From assembly GCA_037127315.1 (NCBI GenBank), contig JBBBDQ010001154.1:1824501-1888500 (forward strand): a stretch of DNA of 64,000 nucleotides. The letters are read 5' to 3'. The notes under the pieces were generated by a model. The model had not been told where the DNA came from and searched no databases. It worked only from the letters and a program-made list of their open reading frames with translations. Made by a program: the position numbers and the translations under genes. Every line of letters starts with the position of its first letter. Positions within the stretch are counted from its first letter, which is position 1. This stretch comes from Ascarosepion bandense. Its lineage: Eukaryota; Mollusca; Cephalopoda; Sepiida; Sepiidae. Positions 41,030 to 51,719 of the stretch are shown in pieces.

Positions 41030-41905
41030 TCTTTTCATTCATTCACTATTTCTTTTTAATGAAGACTTTTCTACCTTTCATTCCATTCATTTTAATTTTT
41101 CATTTATTCACGCTTTTTCTTTCTCATGAACAATTTTTAATCTCCTCTTTCTTTCTTTCTTTCTTTCTTTTTTCTTTCTTTCATTCATTCATTCATTCTT
41201 TTTTCTTTCTTTCATTCATTCTTTTTTTCTTTCATTCATCCTTTCATTCATTCATTCATTTTCTTTCTTTCTTCCTTTCATTCATTCATTCATTCTTTCT
41301 TTCTTTCTTTCTTTCATTCATTCATTTATTTATTTCTTTCATTCTTTCTTTCTTTCATTCATTCATTCATTCTGTTTTCTTTCTTTCTTTCGTTCTTTAT
41401 TTCTTTCATTCATTCATTCTTTTTTCTTTCTTTCTTTCATTCATTCTTTGTTTATTTATTTATTTCATTCATTTTTTCTTCTTTTATTCATTCATTCATT
41501 CATTCTTTCTTTCTTTCTTTCTTTCAATCATTCTTTTTTCTTTCTTTCATTCATTCTTTGTTTATTTATTTATTTCATTCATTTTTTTCTTTTATTCATT
41601 CATTCATTCATTCATTCTTTTTTCTTTCTTTCTTTCATTCATTCTTTGTTTATTTATTTATTTCATTCATTTTTTTCTTTTATTCATTCATTCATTCATT
41701 CATTCTTTCTTTCATTCATTCATTCATTCTGTTTTCTTTCTTTCTTTCGTTCTTTATTTCTTTCATTCATTCATTCTTTTTTCTTTCTTTCTTTCATTCA
41801 TTCTTTGTTTATTTATTTATTTCATTCATTTTTTTTCTTTTATTCATTCATTAATTCATTCTTTCTTTCTTTCTATCTTTCTTTCTCAATCATTCATCAT
41901 TTATT
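41030..41905. repeat. TTTC/ATTC minisatellite with higher-order units
   Basis: About 870 bp of pyrimidine-rich TTTC, ATTC and TTTA repeats. A composite unit (ttcattctttgtttatttat then ttcattcattttttcttt) recurs near 41437, 41547, 41637 and 41797. The 302-codon frame through it is only F, S, H, I, L and is not a gene. 41906-42280 continues T/C-rich without motif. Confidence 0.92.
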
Positions 41906-42282
41906 CTTTCTTATAAAGACTTCTCCGGTTTTCTTTCATTTCCTTTAATTCATTTTAACTCTCCTTTCACTTAATCAGTCACTCTATTTTTGTTTCTTTT
42001 TAAAAATGTTTCTTTCTGTCTGTCTTTTTTTGAAATTCCTTCATTTCCTTTCCGCTTTATTGATTCTTTCCTTAAATCGTTAAATCTTTTTTTATATTTG
42101 CTCTTCAACGTTTATTTCTTCCTCGTGTATTTGGCCAGAGCTTTAAATTCAATTCTCAGTCGCAATTTCAAATGATTAACATTTCGTTTTTTTTTTCCTA
42201 TTGAGAACCATTAGCATCTCCAGTGCTATTTTCTCGAGCATGCGTAAATACAGAACCTACAATGAATTGATCGCGCTCACAA

Positions 42283-42389
<107 letters not shown>

Positions 42390-42440
42390 CATATGTATTT
42401 GTACTGCGAAGATTCTCGTATTTTAACAGAAGTAAGGATG

Positions 42441-42744
42441 CGCGTTGTGGTGCAATGGATATCGGCTCGGAACGAGAAATCGGGGAGCCGAGTTCAAATT
42501 CCAGTTAAATTCATTGCATTCACTTACGCGCAAATACCCTTGGGAAAGGCAATAATCCGTCTCTTCCTTCCAGTTATGGGTTAAATAAAAGGACAGATTG
42601 GGTTCTATAGCCTTGGCTGGCAACCAATCTACCGCAGAAAGCAATAGCAACCTACTGCGGGATTATATTCTGCCCAGTCAGTCATGTCTCTTTCGAGACA
42701 TGATCGCCCAAGCGTGTATCACGTATGGCACTTAACTGACTGAC
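42441..42744 (+). repeat. tRNA-derived SINE
   Basis: Head gcgttgtggtgcaatggata (A box with two changes from the 12460 copy), B box gagttcaaattcc (CpG decayed), tail ending cacttaactgactgac. Confidence 0.9.
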
Positions 42745-43283
42745 TTTTAGGAAATCTTTTCGAATCAAGTTGGCACACGTTTTATTCTCCCGTCATGAAT
42801 TATGCTTCAGCTAAGAGGGAATGATGCAACGTTGCCCTTGTATTATTCTTAACATACAGTGTCAATCAATAAGTACAGTTCTGTTCGAAGCCTGGAGATG
42901 AACTGTTATTAGGATTCAACGTTTTTTTTATACTGTTATTCTCAACTGTTTTTTGACTGCATTATTGATTGTTCAGTTTGTTGTAAATGTTTAAACCTGT
43001 TAAAGAGTGTTCACTTTGCTTATAAGCATCTTTAGTGTTGTAACATAATTGCTGTTGCTCTAATATTTTTCTTTCTGATTCGTCAACGTTTGTTCAATGT
43101 TGACTGCTATTTATCGCTACACACTTTGCAGTTCTATAAGTAAAGCACGTATTATTACCTTCAGCTTCTATATTTTTAGTTTGTGTTATACTTACCATTC
43201 TAATTTCGCTCGGAAAAGAGCAATGTATTATTCTTATTTGCTACTAGCAGTATAGCCCGGCGTTGCTCGGGTGTAATGAAAGC
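42441..43283 (+). repeat. ~0.84-kb unit, inverted partner of 37021-37848
   Basis: Contains a SINE (42441-42744), ~490 bp of shared DNA, and runs into copy C of the 'actagcagtatagcccggcg' repeat at 43242. The ~4.6 kb between the partners is mostly LINE relics and low-complexity DNA. Confidence 0.9.
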
Positions 43284-43629
43284 TTTAAAACTAATCCATG
43301 GTCCTAGAACTCAGACTCTTTGGATGTTGGCACGAAAGACTAAAAAGCAATAGTTGTATACAGTTAAAGCGAAACCGTAGACTGAAAGAAAAATGAATGG
43401 ATGTAAGTCAAATTTGATTTCCTGGTATCGATATCAAATAAGTTTTTTTTTGTCGTAAACTGAATTTTGAAGGCTAAGTAAGTCCTCTGAGTAAATGGTA
43501 TCACGGCTGAGACTAAGAACTACAATTATACCTACTTAGAGTCAAACTCGAAACAAAAAGTAAAATAAAAGAGCTGAAAAAATACAGATATATAGGCAGA
43601 TAAACAGACACACACACAAACATCTTGCC

Positions 43630-43694
<65 letters not shown>

Positions 43695-43993
43695 CGATTT
43701 TCTGCACTATTGTAAGAACTGCAACCTTGAAATTTCTGAATATCGTTTCTTATGTCTTTGTCTATGAGTGTATCAAATTTGATTAAAATCGGACCACTCC
43801 TTCTATAAGCCGATTTTTTCGATTATCGATTTTCGATATTTACCAGGGGTACCTCGACACAAAACTTAGCTAAGAACACTCGCAGACGCTGTGTAAATTT
43901 TCAGAAAGATAGGTTCAGCCGTTTCGGAGTCTATGGTAACGGACACACACAGACACACACAGCGACAAACGTCCATTTATAAATAAGTTTAGA
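43242..43993 (+). repeat. 'actagcagtatagcccggcg' repeat, copy C
   Basis: Full copy with the same ends as 1738-2488, containing a long TA tract (43634-43691), the 'ttcagccgtttcggagtcta' block and only a short CA part before the end. Confidence 0.9.
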
Positions 43994-44139
43994 TTTGTTT
44001 TTACCGCGTACAAAGCCAGTTCCTTGGTTAAGCAACAGTAAGCGTTGAATTATCGGATACCACAAGTTATGCAGTTATGGAATAGATGGAAACAAATGCT
44101 ACTCATACAAGTATACACCCACTAAAACAAGACTGGTAA

Positions 44140-44385
44140 CATAAATATGGTTCTACAGAAGGATGCTGAGAATACCAAGTACGGAGCGTGTTAATAAGGA
44201 ACTGTTGACAAATAAAAGGATGATTAGAGTCAGAAATCGACTGCTAAATTATCGCATAATTACAAAGGATAACTTTGACACCCACAGGATAAATCGAAGA
44301 TGAAAGGGACAGTTGGAAAATATGGACCACCTACACCCGACTAGCCTGTATGAAGGCATGGCGGAACGGGCTGCGTAAAAGATTT
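44140..44385 (+). pseudogene. LINE family L-A, highly decayed fragment
   Basis: atatggttctacagaaggat encodes the WFYRRMLRI motif, and later pieces (a LL-NKR region, a 'cgaagatgaaagggacagtt' region, ATG GAC CAC) follow the L-A C-terminal order with many changes. 43995-44139 and 44386-44904 have no recognised content apart from an A/T-rich stretch. Confidence 0.6.
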
Positions 44386-44904
44386 GATTGATTTGTTTGT
44401 TTAATGGCATATCAACACTTTATAAATCATTTAAATTTCTTGGAAGTTTTGAATTAATAAAAATATGATATAGGTTTTTCTGCTTTCACAATAGAATACA
44501 TGGTAGATGATACTCAGCTTTAGTGTATATTATACATATTTGTGTGAACATCGTTGCTAGACGCGATGACTTGTCAATATTTCTCAGGTAATGTATTGTA
44601 ATTATTTATAATATTCCCAATGCCATCTGAAGCAGCCGTGGTAAGAAATATGAAAGGAAAAATACCGCCTCTTTCAGATAATGCCAGAGGAACATCGTAA
44701 AACCGTAACAAATAGAAAATGGAAATAGAAAAATCAGGCGAAGCTGATCACATATTGTGAGAAAAACCACCTGTGGGATGAGATTGAAATAAAAGACAAA
44801 AAATAAAAAAAATAAAAAAACATCACTGGAAAATGCTAAAACATTTTTTTAAACAGGATTTATTACGCTCATAGCGGGTATCTCTTCTCTTATTTCATTT
44901 GTAG

Positions 44905-45640
44905 TGAGGGGTAGTAGGATTCCGTAGCAGGTTAACGGAATTTGGCCTTGTGGGAAGATAGCCCACTATAATTCATAAATGATTATAATTTCAAGAAAGG
45001 CAATTTTGAGTGTAAAATAACATTTATACATATATACATTTCAATTAATGTTTTACAATTAAAACAATACTTGGAATAAAGGTCCAACGAAGTTAGAGAG
45101 AATTCACGGCAGATACTAATGAAATGAAGGAGAAAAGAATGTTCATTGAAGATATAATGCTGAAAGGTGAAAACTTGGTAGTATGATTAATGTTCCTTAT
45201 CAAGTTGCCGTTTCTAAGGTCAGTAGGTCAGCAAGTTGGTTTGTGGAATGTCTTAGAAAAGGTCAGTTAGTATTTTGAGAACAGGGGAGAAAAAAAGAGG
45301 CAACGTAGTAGCCGCTCGACCTAGGTCAAGGAAGAAACTAATTACACTCTTTTCCTCTGTCTGTGCCTGTCTGTCTGGGTGCCTTTTGACACGGCTTTTA
45401 TATTTTCCTTCTGGCTCAAAACGCTGGTCGTTTTGCATTTCATCCTTGTATTTGGTTCCGGTCTTCTCATTGGCTGATAAATAAAAATGGTAATTTGATA
45501 TTTGATTAATTTTTATTTTTCAACCGGAACATCTGCGCGGAGCCACTTGCGTACGACGACTTTTTATTCATTAGCTTTCTGGTCGGCATAGAGCCATCAT
45601 CCGGTATGCTCACTTTTCCTCGGTTGGTGGTATCACCACA
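44905..45640 (-). mobile_element. 3' LTR of minus-strand Ty3/gypsy element
   Basis: On the minus strand it starts TGTGGTGATACCACC at 45640. 45161-45640 matches 50168-50650 at ~95% by eye. The distal part (44905-45160) does not match the 5' LTR but matches the solo LTR at 20769-21474. A TATA box (TATAAAAGCC on minus) is at ~45395-45404. A purine-rich ctggggcgaaag just upstream on minus (~45645-45660) is the likely polypurine tract. The end at ~44905 is an estimate. Confidence 0.85.
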
Positions 45641-45824
45641 TAACTTTCGCCCCAGAAAATGGAGTGATATTTTGGTATCTGTTGTCGCTTTTTTTTCAAA
45701 TAGTTTTTTTTTATTGTTCTGTTTCTTTTATTTATTTTTTTGTTTGTTTGTTTGTTTGTTTGTTTGTTTTTGTTTGTTTTGTTAGAAATATAAATATGTG
45801 TTTTCTTTCTTCCATTTAACTGTT

Positions 45825-46808
45825 CTACCGGACGAAATCCCGTCTTGATTCGATGGGATCTTTTGGTTTTATATTTTCAGTAATGTACGCCGGTTTTAAT
45901 CTGTCTATTGAGACATTACTATGAACGTCGTCTGATTTTTTGATAGTAAAATATTTATCGTGACGACTTATTACTCGATATGGACCTGTGTATGGAGCTT
46001 CCAACGGTTTTCTTACTCTATCAGTTCTTAACCAAATACTTTTACATGTCTGTAAATCTTTTGGGATGTAAGAAGTAGGTGTTGAATGTAGGTGTCCGCT
46101 GGATAATTTGTCCATATCAAATTTCTGCATTTCGTCAGTTAAAATTTTAACGTGCGAGTTTGTTATCTCGCTGTCTTCGTTCTTGTTAGGGTTGATCATT
46201 AATCGGGGAATTTGTGCGTGAGTTCCTGTTACTGCGGTAAATGGAGAATAGTTTGATTCGTTGGGATTTATTCTCATTCCTAGAAGAACGATAGGGAGAG
46301 CTGATAACCATGACTCTTTCCTGGCTATTATAGCAGTTTTTAGGGTTCTGTGAGCTCTCTCTACGGGTCCGTTTGTTTGTGGATGGTAGGCTGTTGTTCT
46401 TAATCGGTGAAAGCCTATTATCTTTGATATTTCTGTGAATAGTTCAGATTCAAATTGGCTTCCTCTGTCCGTAACGACATGAAGAGGAACCCCGAATCGG
46501 GAGATCCACAGATTGACAAAGGCCATTGATACAGATTTCGCCGTCATTTCCGTTATTGGCCATGCTTCTATCCACCTCGTGTTTCTGTCGATGCATGTCA
46601 ATAAATATCGGTAAGTTGAAAAGTAAGGGTCCTTTTGGTTTTTTACTAGTGGTAAGGGACCGACAATGTCAACATGTACGGTTTCAAAACGGCTAGAAGG
46701 TAATTCGAATGGACTTATTCGCTCTTCGTGTGTCTTATGACTTTTGCTTGTTGACAGTGCTGGCATTCTGTGCACCAAACTTTTATTGATTTGTCCATAT
46801 TCGGCCAA
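45825..46808 (-). pseudogene. gypsy integrase catalytic and C-terminal domain
   Basis: An open frame of 327 codons. FETVHVDIVGPLPLVKNQKD carries the first catalytic Asp, VTDRGSQFESELFTEIS the second, YHPQTNGPVERAHRTLK the Glu. The C-terminal part has LRTDRVRKPLEAPYTGPYRV and a YFTIKKSD ... VSIDRLKPAYI ending typical of gypsy integrases. It overlaps the end of the upstream pol frame (46715-46808) in a different frame, so one frameshift (near 46740) separates them. No chromodomain is evident. Confidence 0.92.
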
Positions 46809-47881
46809 TAATATCGGGATTTTATCATTTTTCTGGAAGCTGCTATTCCCGGGTGTGACAGGTTATGCAAACTGTCGAATACCGATTTTCTGAGCTTTTC
46901 TGTCACAAAAGGTCGTGGGAAAGGTAATGACGTGTCGCATAATATAGTGTCCTTTTTATTTATTGTATATGTTTCCAGTTGGTCTTTGAATGTTTGGATT
47001 TCATTGTCAGTAGCTTGATGTTTCATTATTTCCTGTAAGTCACACACATCAATAGTTATCGCATTTACAGGTCTTGATAAACAGTCAGCTACTATGTTTT
47101 GTGATCCTCTTATGTGTGAAATATCATTCACATATTCACTGATAAAACAGAGATGACGCTGTTGTCTGTCAGATTTTAGAGAGGATTGGCTTTTAAAAGC
47201 ACTGCAAAGTGGCTTGTGGTCCGTCAGCAACATTACATTTCTGCCTTCTATTAGATGTTTAAAGTGGAAAACTGTTAGATAGGCAGCTAATAGTTCTCTG
47301 TCGGAAGTAGAATATTTCTGTTGGGTCTGGGATAATTTCTTTGAAAAGAAGTCTATGGGGATGGGTTGGTTGTCAATCATTTGGTGAAGTGCTGTACCCA
47401 CCGCATTGTTTGAATTGTCTGTTACTAATTGATAATTGTTAGCTTTCGAATTGGGGAAAGCTAGAACGGTTATATTTGCTAAAGTGTTTTTTATGTTTTT
47501 AAAAGATTCGACTTCTTCCTTTGTTAAAGTTAAAGATTTTGAATTTTGGTTTAGGCGTATTTTTTCTGTTAGCGGTAATATAATGTTACTGAAATTCGGC
47601 ACAAGTTTCCTGTAAACATTCGCCATTCCAAGGAAACGGCGTAGCGATTTTGAATCGTTTGGTTGAGGAAACTCACTTAGTTCATTTAACTTTTTAGAAC
47701 TGGGTCTGAGACCATTTGAAGAAATGTCAAATCCTAAAAAGTCTAACTCACTAGCACTAAATGTGCATTTGGAAAGACAAATTTTAAAGTCGTACTCACT
47801 TAGTTTTTGTAGGACTTGGTCGACATTTTTGGAATGAGTTTCTTCGTCTTCTGAGACGATCAGGATATCATCGATATACAC
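46715..47881 (-). pseudogene. gypsy RT C-terminal part, RNase H and integrase zinc domain
   Basis: 388 codons open. Starts within the RT catalytic box (YIDDILIVSEDEETH), then LGFDISSNGLRPSSKKL, RRFLGMANVYRKLVPNF, RNase H (LVTDNSNNAVGTALHQM, STSDRELLAAYLTVFHFKHL, LLTDHKPL), a linker, and the integrase HHCC domain (LHNLSHPGIAASRKMIKSRY, CTECQHCQQAKV). Both catalytic Asp of YIDD are intact. It is joined to the upstream RT piece by a frameshift near 47890-48000. Confidence 0.93.
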
Positions 47882-47908
47882 AAATGTATAATCGGAAGAT
47901 ATTGTCCA

Positions 47909-48523
47909 TCATTCTTTGAAAAGTGCATGATGCGTTCCGTAGTCCGAAAGACATGTAGTTATATTCAAATAACCCAAAAGGGGTAGAGATGGCTGTCTTA
48001 CAGGTATCTGGTGATAGGTAGACGACAGGTCTATTTTTGAGAAGTTTTTGCTATGCAGCTTTGCATCCAAGGAATTTAGGGTTGGCACTTGGTATCTATC
48101 GGCTTTTGTTATCGTATTTAGGTGTCTATAATCGCCGACAGGTCTGTATATGCCGTCTGCCTTTGGTACCATATGTAAAGCTGAACTCCATTCTGAGTTC
48201 GAGGGAGAAATTATTCCTGCTTTTAGTAGTTTCTTAAATTTCTCTTTTGCAATATCACATCTCTGAGCTGATAGCTGTCTGGCTCTGGAGAAGGTAGGAG
48301 GATTGCTACCAGTTTCTATCCTGTGATATATTTTTGGTTTCGTCGCATTTGTGTCGCGATGAGGAGAAATTAATTTAGGATATTTTTCCAGGATTGTTCT
48401 CACTGTTTTGTTGTCATTTTTGTTCGGTACTACATCTATATTCATTATAATAGATGATGGATGCGCGTTCGATTGTCTGTTAGTCATTTTATTGACTAGT
48501 TTGTTATTTTTGAAATCCACCAC
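47909..48523 (-). pseudogene. gypsy RT N-terminal part
   Basis: Reads PKIYHRIETGSNPPTFSRAR, KLLKAGIISPSNSEWSSALH, VPKADGIYRPVGDYRHLNTI, YQVPTLNSLDAKLHSKNFSK, DLSSTYHQIPV (first catalytic Asp region). After ~48000 the frame shifts before the FGLRNA-type segment. The RT copies the element's RNA in the cytoplasmic particle. Confidence 0.9.
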
Positions 48524-48599
48524 TAATCCGAAATTGATTAGGAAGTCATACCCTCGGAGTGGCTGAGCAGTTTCGGCTACTATAAATGTCCAGGTGAAT

Positions 48600-48790
48600 T
48601 CCCGTCTTAGGTTTTGTAGCGTTAGATTCAGTACCGTTTGTCCTGAGCATTCAATTTTTTTTTTCGTTAGCTGATACTAAGGAGATATTGGTTGGGTAGA
48701 TAACGGCTCCGTTTAAGTATCTTTTTGGTAGTATAGATCCAGCAGCTCCTGTATCCACAATAGAATTTATTCTCTCAGTTCCTAACCGTG
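48600..48790 (-). pseudogene. gypsy aspartic protease fragment
   Basis: On the minus strand NSIVDTGAAGSILPKRYL is encoded around 48710-48775. DTGA is the catalytic triplet of retroviral-type proteases that process Gag-Pol. A frame break and a poly-T (minus poly-A) run at 48655-48664 follow. Confidence 0.8.
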
Positions 48791-48799
48791 CGGCTACAA

Positions 48800-49623
48800 G
48801 AAGCGGCGAGGAAATGGAAGCTAACATCTCTCGCCTCGGTAGTTTTCCGAATTCTCACGTGGAATTGGTGAAGTTGGGCGAGAGCTGGGTTGCATTTGAA
48901 GATTTCGTTTGTGAGGCCATTTGTACCACGGTTTGCAAAATTTTGCACGTTCCTCAAAATATAAATGCGCTCGGCATATTTGAAGTTTTTGGTCCTTATT
49001 GAAAGGGCGAACGCTGGTGAGGAATATTTTTTCATTATGGGAACAGCCATGTGTTCTTTTTGTTTCGTCTTTTTTCTTCTCCGTAACCTGTTGAATATAG
49101 GCGGAATCTTGCGAATTAAAATATAGCAGTAGGTCGTCCGCCATTTTCCTAAGTCGGTTTGTATCTAAGTCAACTTGTGTTGCTACTACAGGCTTGATAG
49201 AGTGGGGTTGGGCTTGTATGAATTTGTGGCGTACGATATCTTCCCCTACGCCAATTTGACCTGCTAATGCCACAAGTTCATTCAAGTATACTGATGGACG
49301 GCCAGTTACTTTTGCTGATGACATTAGTTTATCCAGCATCTCGGTTTTGTTTTTTCATATGCGCCCGTCACTGATTCTTTCAGTGCGTCGTAGTTTTTTG
49401 ATTGTAATATAGCAGGTTTTATTTTTCCTACTATATCCACGGGGAGTGCTGCCAGAATATTGAAAAATTTTTGGTGGGGCTGTCTGATATTTGCAATATT
49501 AAATTGCGCCTCCGTTATAGCAAACCAAGCCGTTACATTTGATTCGAGAAAGTTCGGCGGTTTCATTGAAACAGCTTCAATTGGTTGGTATGAGTTCATT
49601 GTTTCTTCAGCGTCCGTTGCCAT
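48800..49623 (-). pseudogene. gypsy Gag
   Basis: 49623-49324 starts MATDAEETMNSYQPIEAVSM, with PPNFLESNVTAWFAITEAQF, the invertebrate gypsy capsid N-terminal motif. A frameshift near 49335 leads to 49339-48821: MLDKLMSSAKVTGRPSVYLN, a capsid-like C-terminal part, then ICRAHLYFEERAKFCKPW, a zinc-knuckle-like Cys-His segment out of its original frame. The start Met at 49623 is chosen because the capsid motif begins soon after. Gag would package the element RNA. Confidence 0.85.
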
Positions 49624-49684
49624 GGTGAATTTGTTGCAGAGAAATATTCAAATTTCGCTGAAAGTCCAAAGTTTTTTTTTTTTT

Positions 49685-49687
<3 letters not shown>

Positions 49688-49760
<73 letters not shown>
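49688..49760. repeat. (TA)n(TG)n microsatellite in the element's 5' UTR
   Basis: Compound tract between gag start and the primer-binding site. A T12 run precedes it. Confidence 0.92.
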
Positions 49761-49905
49761 GAAAATCCACGTGTCGGTTACCAGTTTATCTGGCGAGCTT
49801 CAGGTCCTCCAGCTTATCTGGTGTAACGTTGGGGAATACCAGTTTATTTGGTGGAATTGCCTTTATGTGTGTTCGAGGGAGAAGGTTGTGTTATTCGTAT
49901 TCATA

Positions 49906-49923
49906 TCACGTCGGGGTTTACCA
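49906..49923 (-). promoter_or_regulatory. Putative primer-binding site
   Basis: TGGTAAACCCCGACGTGA on the minus strand begins with TGG (complement of a tRNA CCA end) at a position that makes the 5' LTR ~727 bp, close to the ~706 bp solo LTR and ~735 bp 3' LTR. The tRNA was not identified. Confidence 0.5.
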
Positions 49924-50650
49924 CTCTATAGCAGGTATATTTTCTTACGACGTGATCCGAACACGACTTTTAAAATTTGTTTATGGCAAAGATAAAAGTG
50001 TTTAGATTCTGTAGGTACAACGGCCAGGTTAAAATTTGTGGCATGCCGAATAATAATGATGAAAGGGATAGGTCCAACGGCCAGGTTAAATTTTGTTAAT
50101 GGAAAAATAATACTGCTGCTGAAAGGAAGCTGATAGGCTTAAGAATGTGGAAGCGGAGGTATAAGGCTGAAAGGTAAAAAGATTGGTAGTATGATTAATG
50201 TTCCTTATCAACTTGCCGTTTCTAAGGTCAGTAGGTCAGCAAGTTGGTTTGTAGAATATCTTACAAAAGGTAAGTTAGTACTTTGAGAACAGGGGAGGAA
50301 AAAAGAGGCAACGTAGTAGCCGCTCGACCTAGGTCAAGGAAGAGACTAATTACACTCTTCTCCTCTGTCTGTGCCTGTCTGTCTGGTTGCCTTTTGACAC
50401 GGCTTTTATATTTTCCTTCTGGCTCAAAACGCTGGTCGTTTCGCAGTTCATCCTTTTATTTGGTTCCGGGCTTCTCATTGGCTGATAAATAAAAATGGTA
50501 ATTTGATATTTGATATTAATTTTTATTTTTCAACCGGAACATCTGCGCGGAGCCACTTGCATACGACGACTTTTTATTCATTAGCTTTCTGGTCGGCATA
50601 GAGCCAACATCCGGTTTGCTCGCTTTTGTTCGGTCGGTGGTATCACCACA
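49924..50650 (-). mobile_element. 5' LTR of the minus-strand Ty3/gypsy element
   Basis: Starts TGTGGTGATACC at 50650 on minus. 50168-50650 is ~95% identical to the 3' LTR. The distal ~240 bp (49924-50167) differs from the 3' LTR and carries a short direct duplication (aacggccaggttaaa at 50020s and 50078). The inner edge is set by the putative primer-binding site. Confidence 0.75.
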
Positions 50651-50801
50651 CGCTTACTGGCTTGCGCACTCAAGAAACTAAACAAAGACCCTGTAGGAAA
50701 ACATATTTTCTTAATTAAATGTTTTTCGGGTGTGTAGGCTAGTAGACGTAATACAGTTTTCCAAGCCTGGCGTCTAATACAAATACGACTACATATTTTG
50801 A

Positions 50802-50805
<4 letters not shown>

Positions 50806-50840
<35 letters not shown>
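50806..50840. repeat. (TA)n microsatellite
   Basis: About 35 bp of TA. Confidence 0.9.
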
Positions 50841-50841
<1 letters not shown>

Positions 50842-50897
50842 TCAGTTATGATCTGAGATTAAGGTCAGAATGGTTACATAAAATAAAGACAAGAGGA

Positions 50898-50975
50898 AAA
50901 CTGTATTTTAAATCGCATATACGCGTTTCATCACAGGACGAAACGCATATAGGCGATTTAAAATACAGTTTTCAT
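50898..50975. repeat. Near-perfect ~34-bp palindrome with 9-nt spacer
   Basis: Arm gaaaactgtattttaaatcg...cgcgtttc and its inverted copy ...gcgatttaaaatacagttttc flank atcacagga. Two or three mismatches only. The gaaacgcg/gaaacgca edges of the arms resemble junctions next to PLE hammerheads, but CUGANGA is absent. Confidence 0.88.
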
Positions 50976-51010
50976 CTATTCGTTACTTTATTTTACCATA
51001 TATATATAGT

Positions 51011-51290
51011 CATCCGCAGACAGATCTGTTTCGCTGTATCACAGCTCATCAGTACGGTTAGACATCCGATTGCTTTTTAACCCAGGATTGAAACCCGACC
51101 GAATTGGCGTCAGTCGGCGATACTATCTCTGAGCTATGGGTGCTCGGTAGAAGGAGGCAGACTTTTTAGCGTGTATATTATCATTATACACGCCCAATAG
51201 CTGAGAGTGTTCTAATTCATTGCTGAATGAACGATGCGTAGATGCTAGAGTAGCTACTGTTTTTCAAAGTCTTCAATTCTTCCAGAGTGA
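51011..51290 (-). repeat. tRNA-headed retroposon with hammerhead, copy 2 (best)
   Basis: On the minus strand: leader (atctacgcatcgttcattca), tRNA-like head with A box TAGCTCAGAGATAGT (~51122-51136) and B box GGTTTCAATCC (51085-51095), then the hammerhead at 51014-51058. Same layout as 17404-17690. Its 5' part is interrupted at ~51291 by a MITE. Confidence 0.82.
51014..51058 (-). ncRNA. Hammerhead ribozyme motif, fully canonical
   Basis: On the minus strand: stem I ACCGUA... paired with UGCGG (five pairs, one U-G), core CUGAUGA (51046-51052), stem II GCUGU-GAU-ACAGC (51033-51045, five perfect pairs beginning with the preferred G-C next to the core), GAAA (51029-51032), stem III ACAG/CUGU with a two-base loop, cleavage nucleotide C (51019) in GUC. 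Every conserved core position is as expected. Confidence 0.85.
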
Positions 51291-51292
51291 TA

Positions 51293-51677
51293 CACACTAC
51301 CGGCCATAATTATTAAATACCTCCAGTTTTTGTTAAAAGAAATGATGTATTTCATGCTATTTTTTAAGTGGATAATTCTAAATGAAAATAGAATGGTTGT
51401 TTTGTTATTATTACTTTGTAAAATTTTATAAGGCAAGGAAGCAAAGATGAACTCGTCCGAATCACTACAAATCTTCTTCATTTTTTCATTGATGAAACTG
51501 CAATATAGGTAATTATTAAATATTTATAAATTCATTTGATGCACATGTTATTGTGCAGTATTAAAAAACGTTTTATTTTCATTTACAATTATTCACTTGC
51601 CAATAAATACGAAAAAATAGTATGCACTCCATCCTTTTTAAAACACTGAGGTGGCCTAATAATTATGACCGGTAGTA
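51293..51677. mobile_element. MITE of Tc1/mariner type
   Basis: Terminal inverted repeats ~30 bp: left cactaccggccataattatt and right, reverse complemented, ctaccggtcataattattag, both with a c(c)tccagt/cctcagtg continuation. About 385 bp with no transposase. Bounded by TA-rich sequence on the right. It sits inside the 5' leader of the tRNA-headed repeat (cttccagagtg continues at 17440 in the other copy). Confidence 0.85.
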
Positions 51678-51700
51678 TATATATATATATATATATATAT
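51676..51700. repeat. (TA)n tract
   Basis: Short TA tract at the MITE's right end. Confidence 0.85.
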
Positions 51701-51719
51701 AAATTCAGATAAAACTTAG

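Larger units (their letters stand above)
44905..50650 (-). mobile_element. Ty3/gypsy LTR retrotransposon, near-complete, inactivated
   Basis: Total ~5.7 kb on the minus strand. Order: 5' LTR (~49924-50650), putative primer-binding site (49906-49923), gag (49623-~48800), protease (~48740), RT and RNase H (48523-~47100), integrase (~47000-45825), polypurine tract, 3' LTR. The protein order PR-RT-RH-IN places it in Ty3/gypsy. Frameshifts in gag and RT inactivate it. No env-like frame is seen. Confidence 0.92.

Noticed and set aside
41008..41916. 302-codon F/S/H/I-rich frame, the second-longest in the window
   Set aside because: Pure product of TTTC/ATTC/TTTA repeats; all three frames are open there, which is typical of low-complexity DNA and not of coding sequence.
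45825..49623. Endogenous retrovirus with envelope
   Set aside because: No env-like frame lies between integrase and the 3' LTR (only ~180 bp of T-rich DNA); it is a plain Ty3/gypsy retrotransposon.
51254..51481. 75-codon frame within the MITE
   Set aside because: Crosses the MITE terminus and has no transposase motif.
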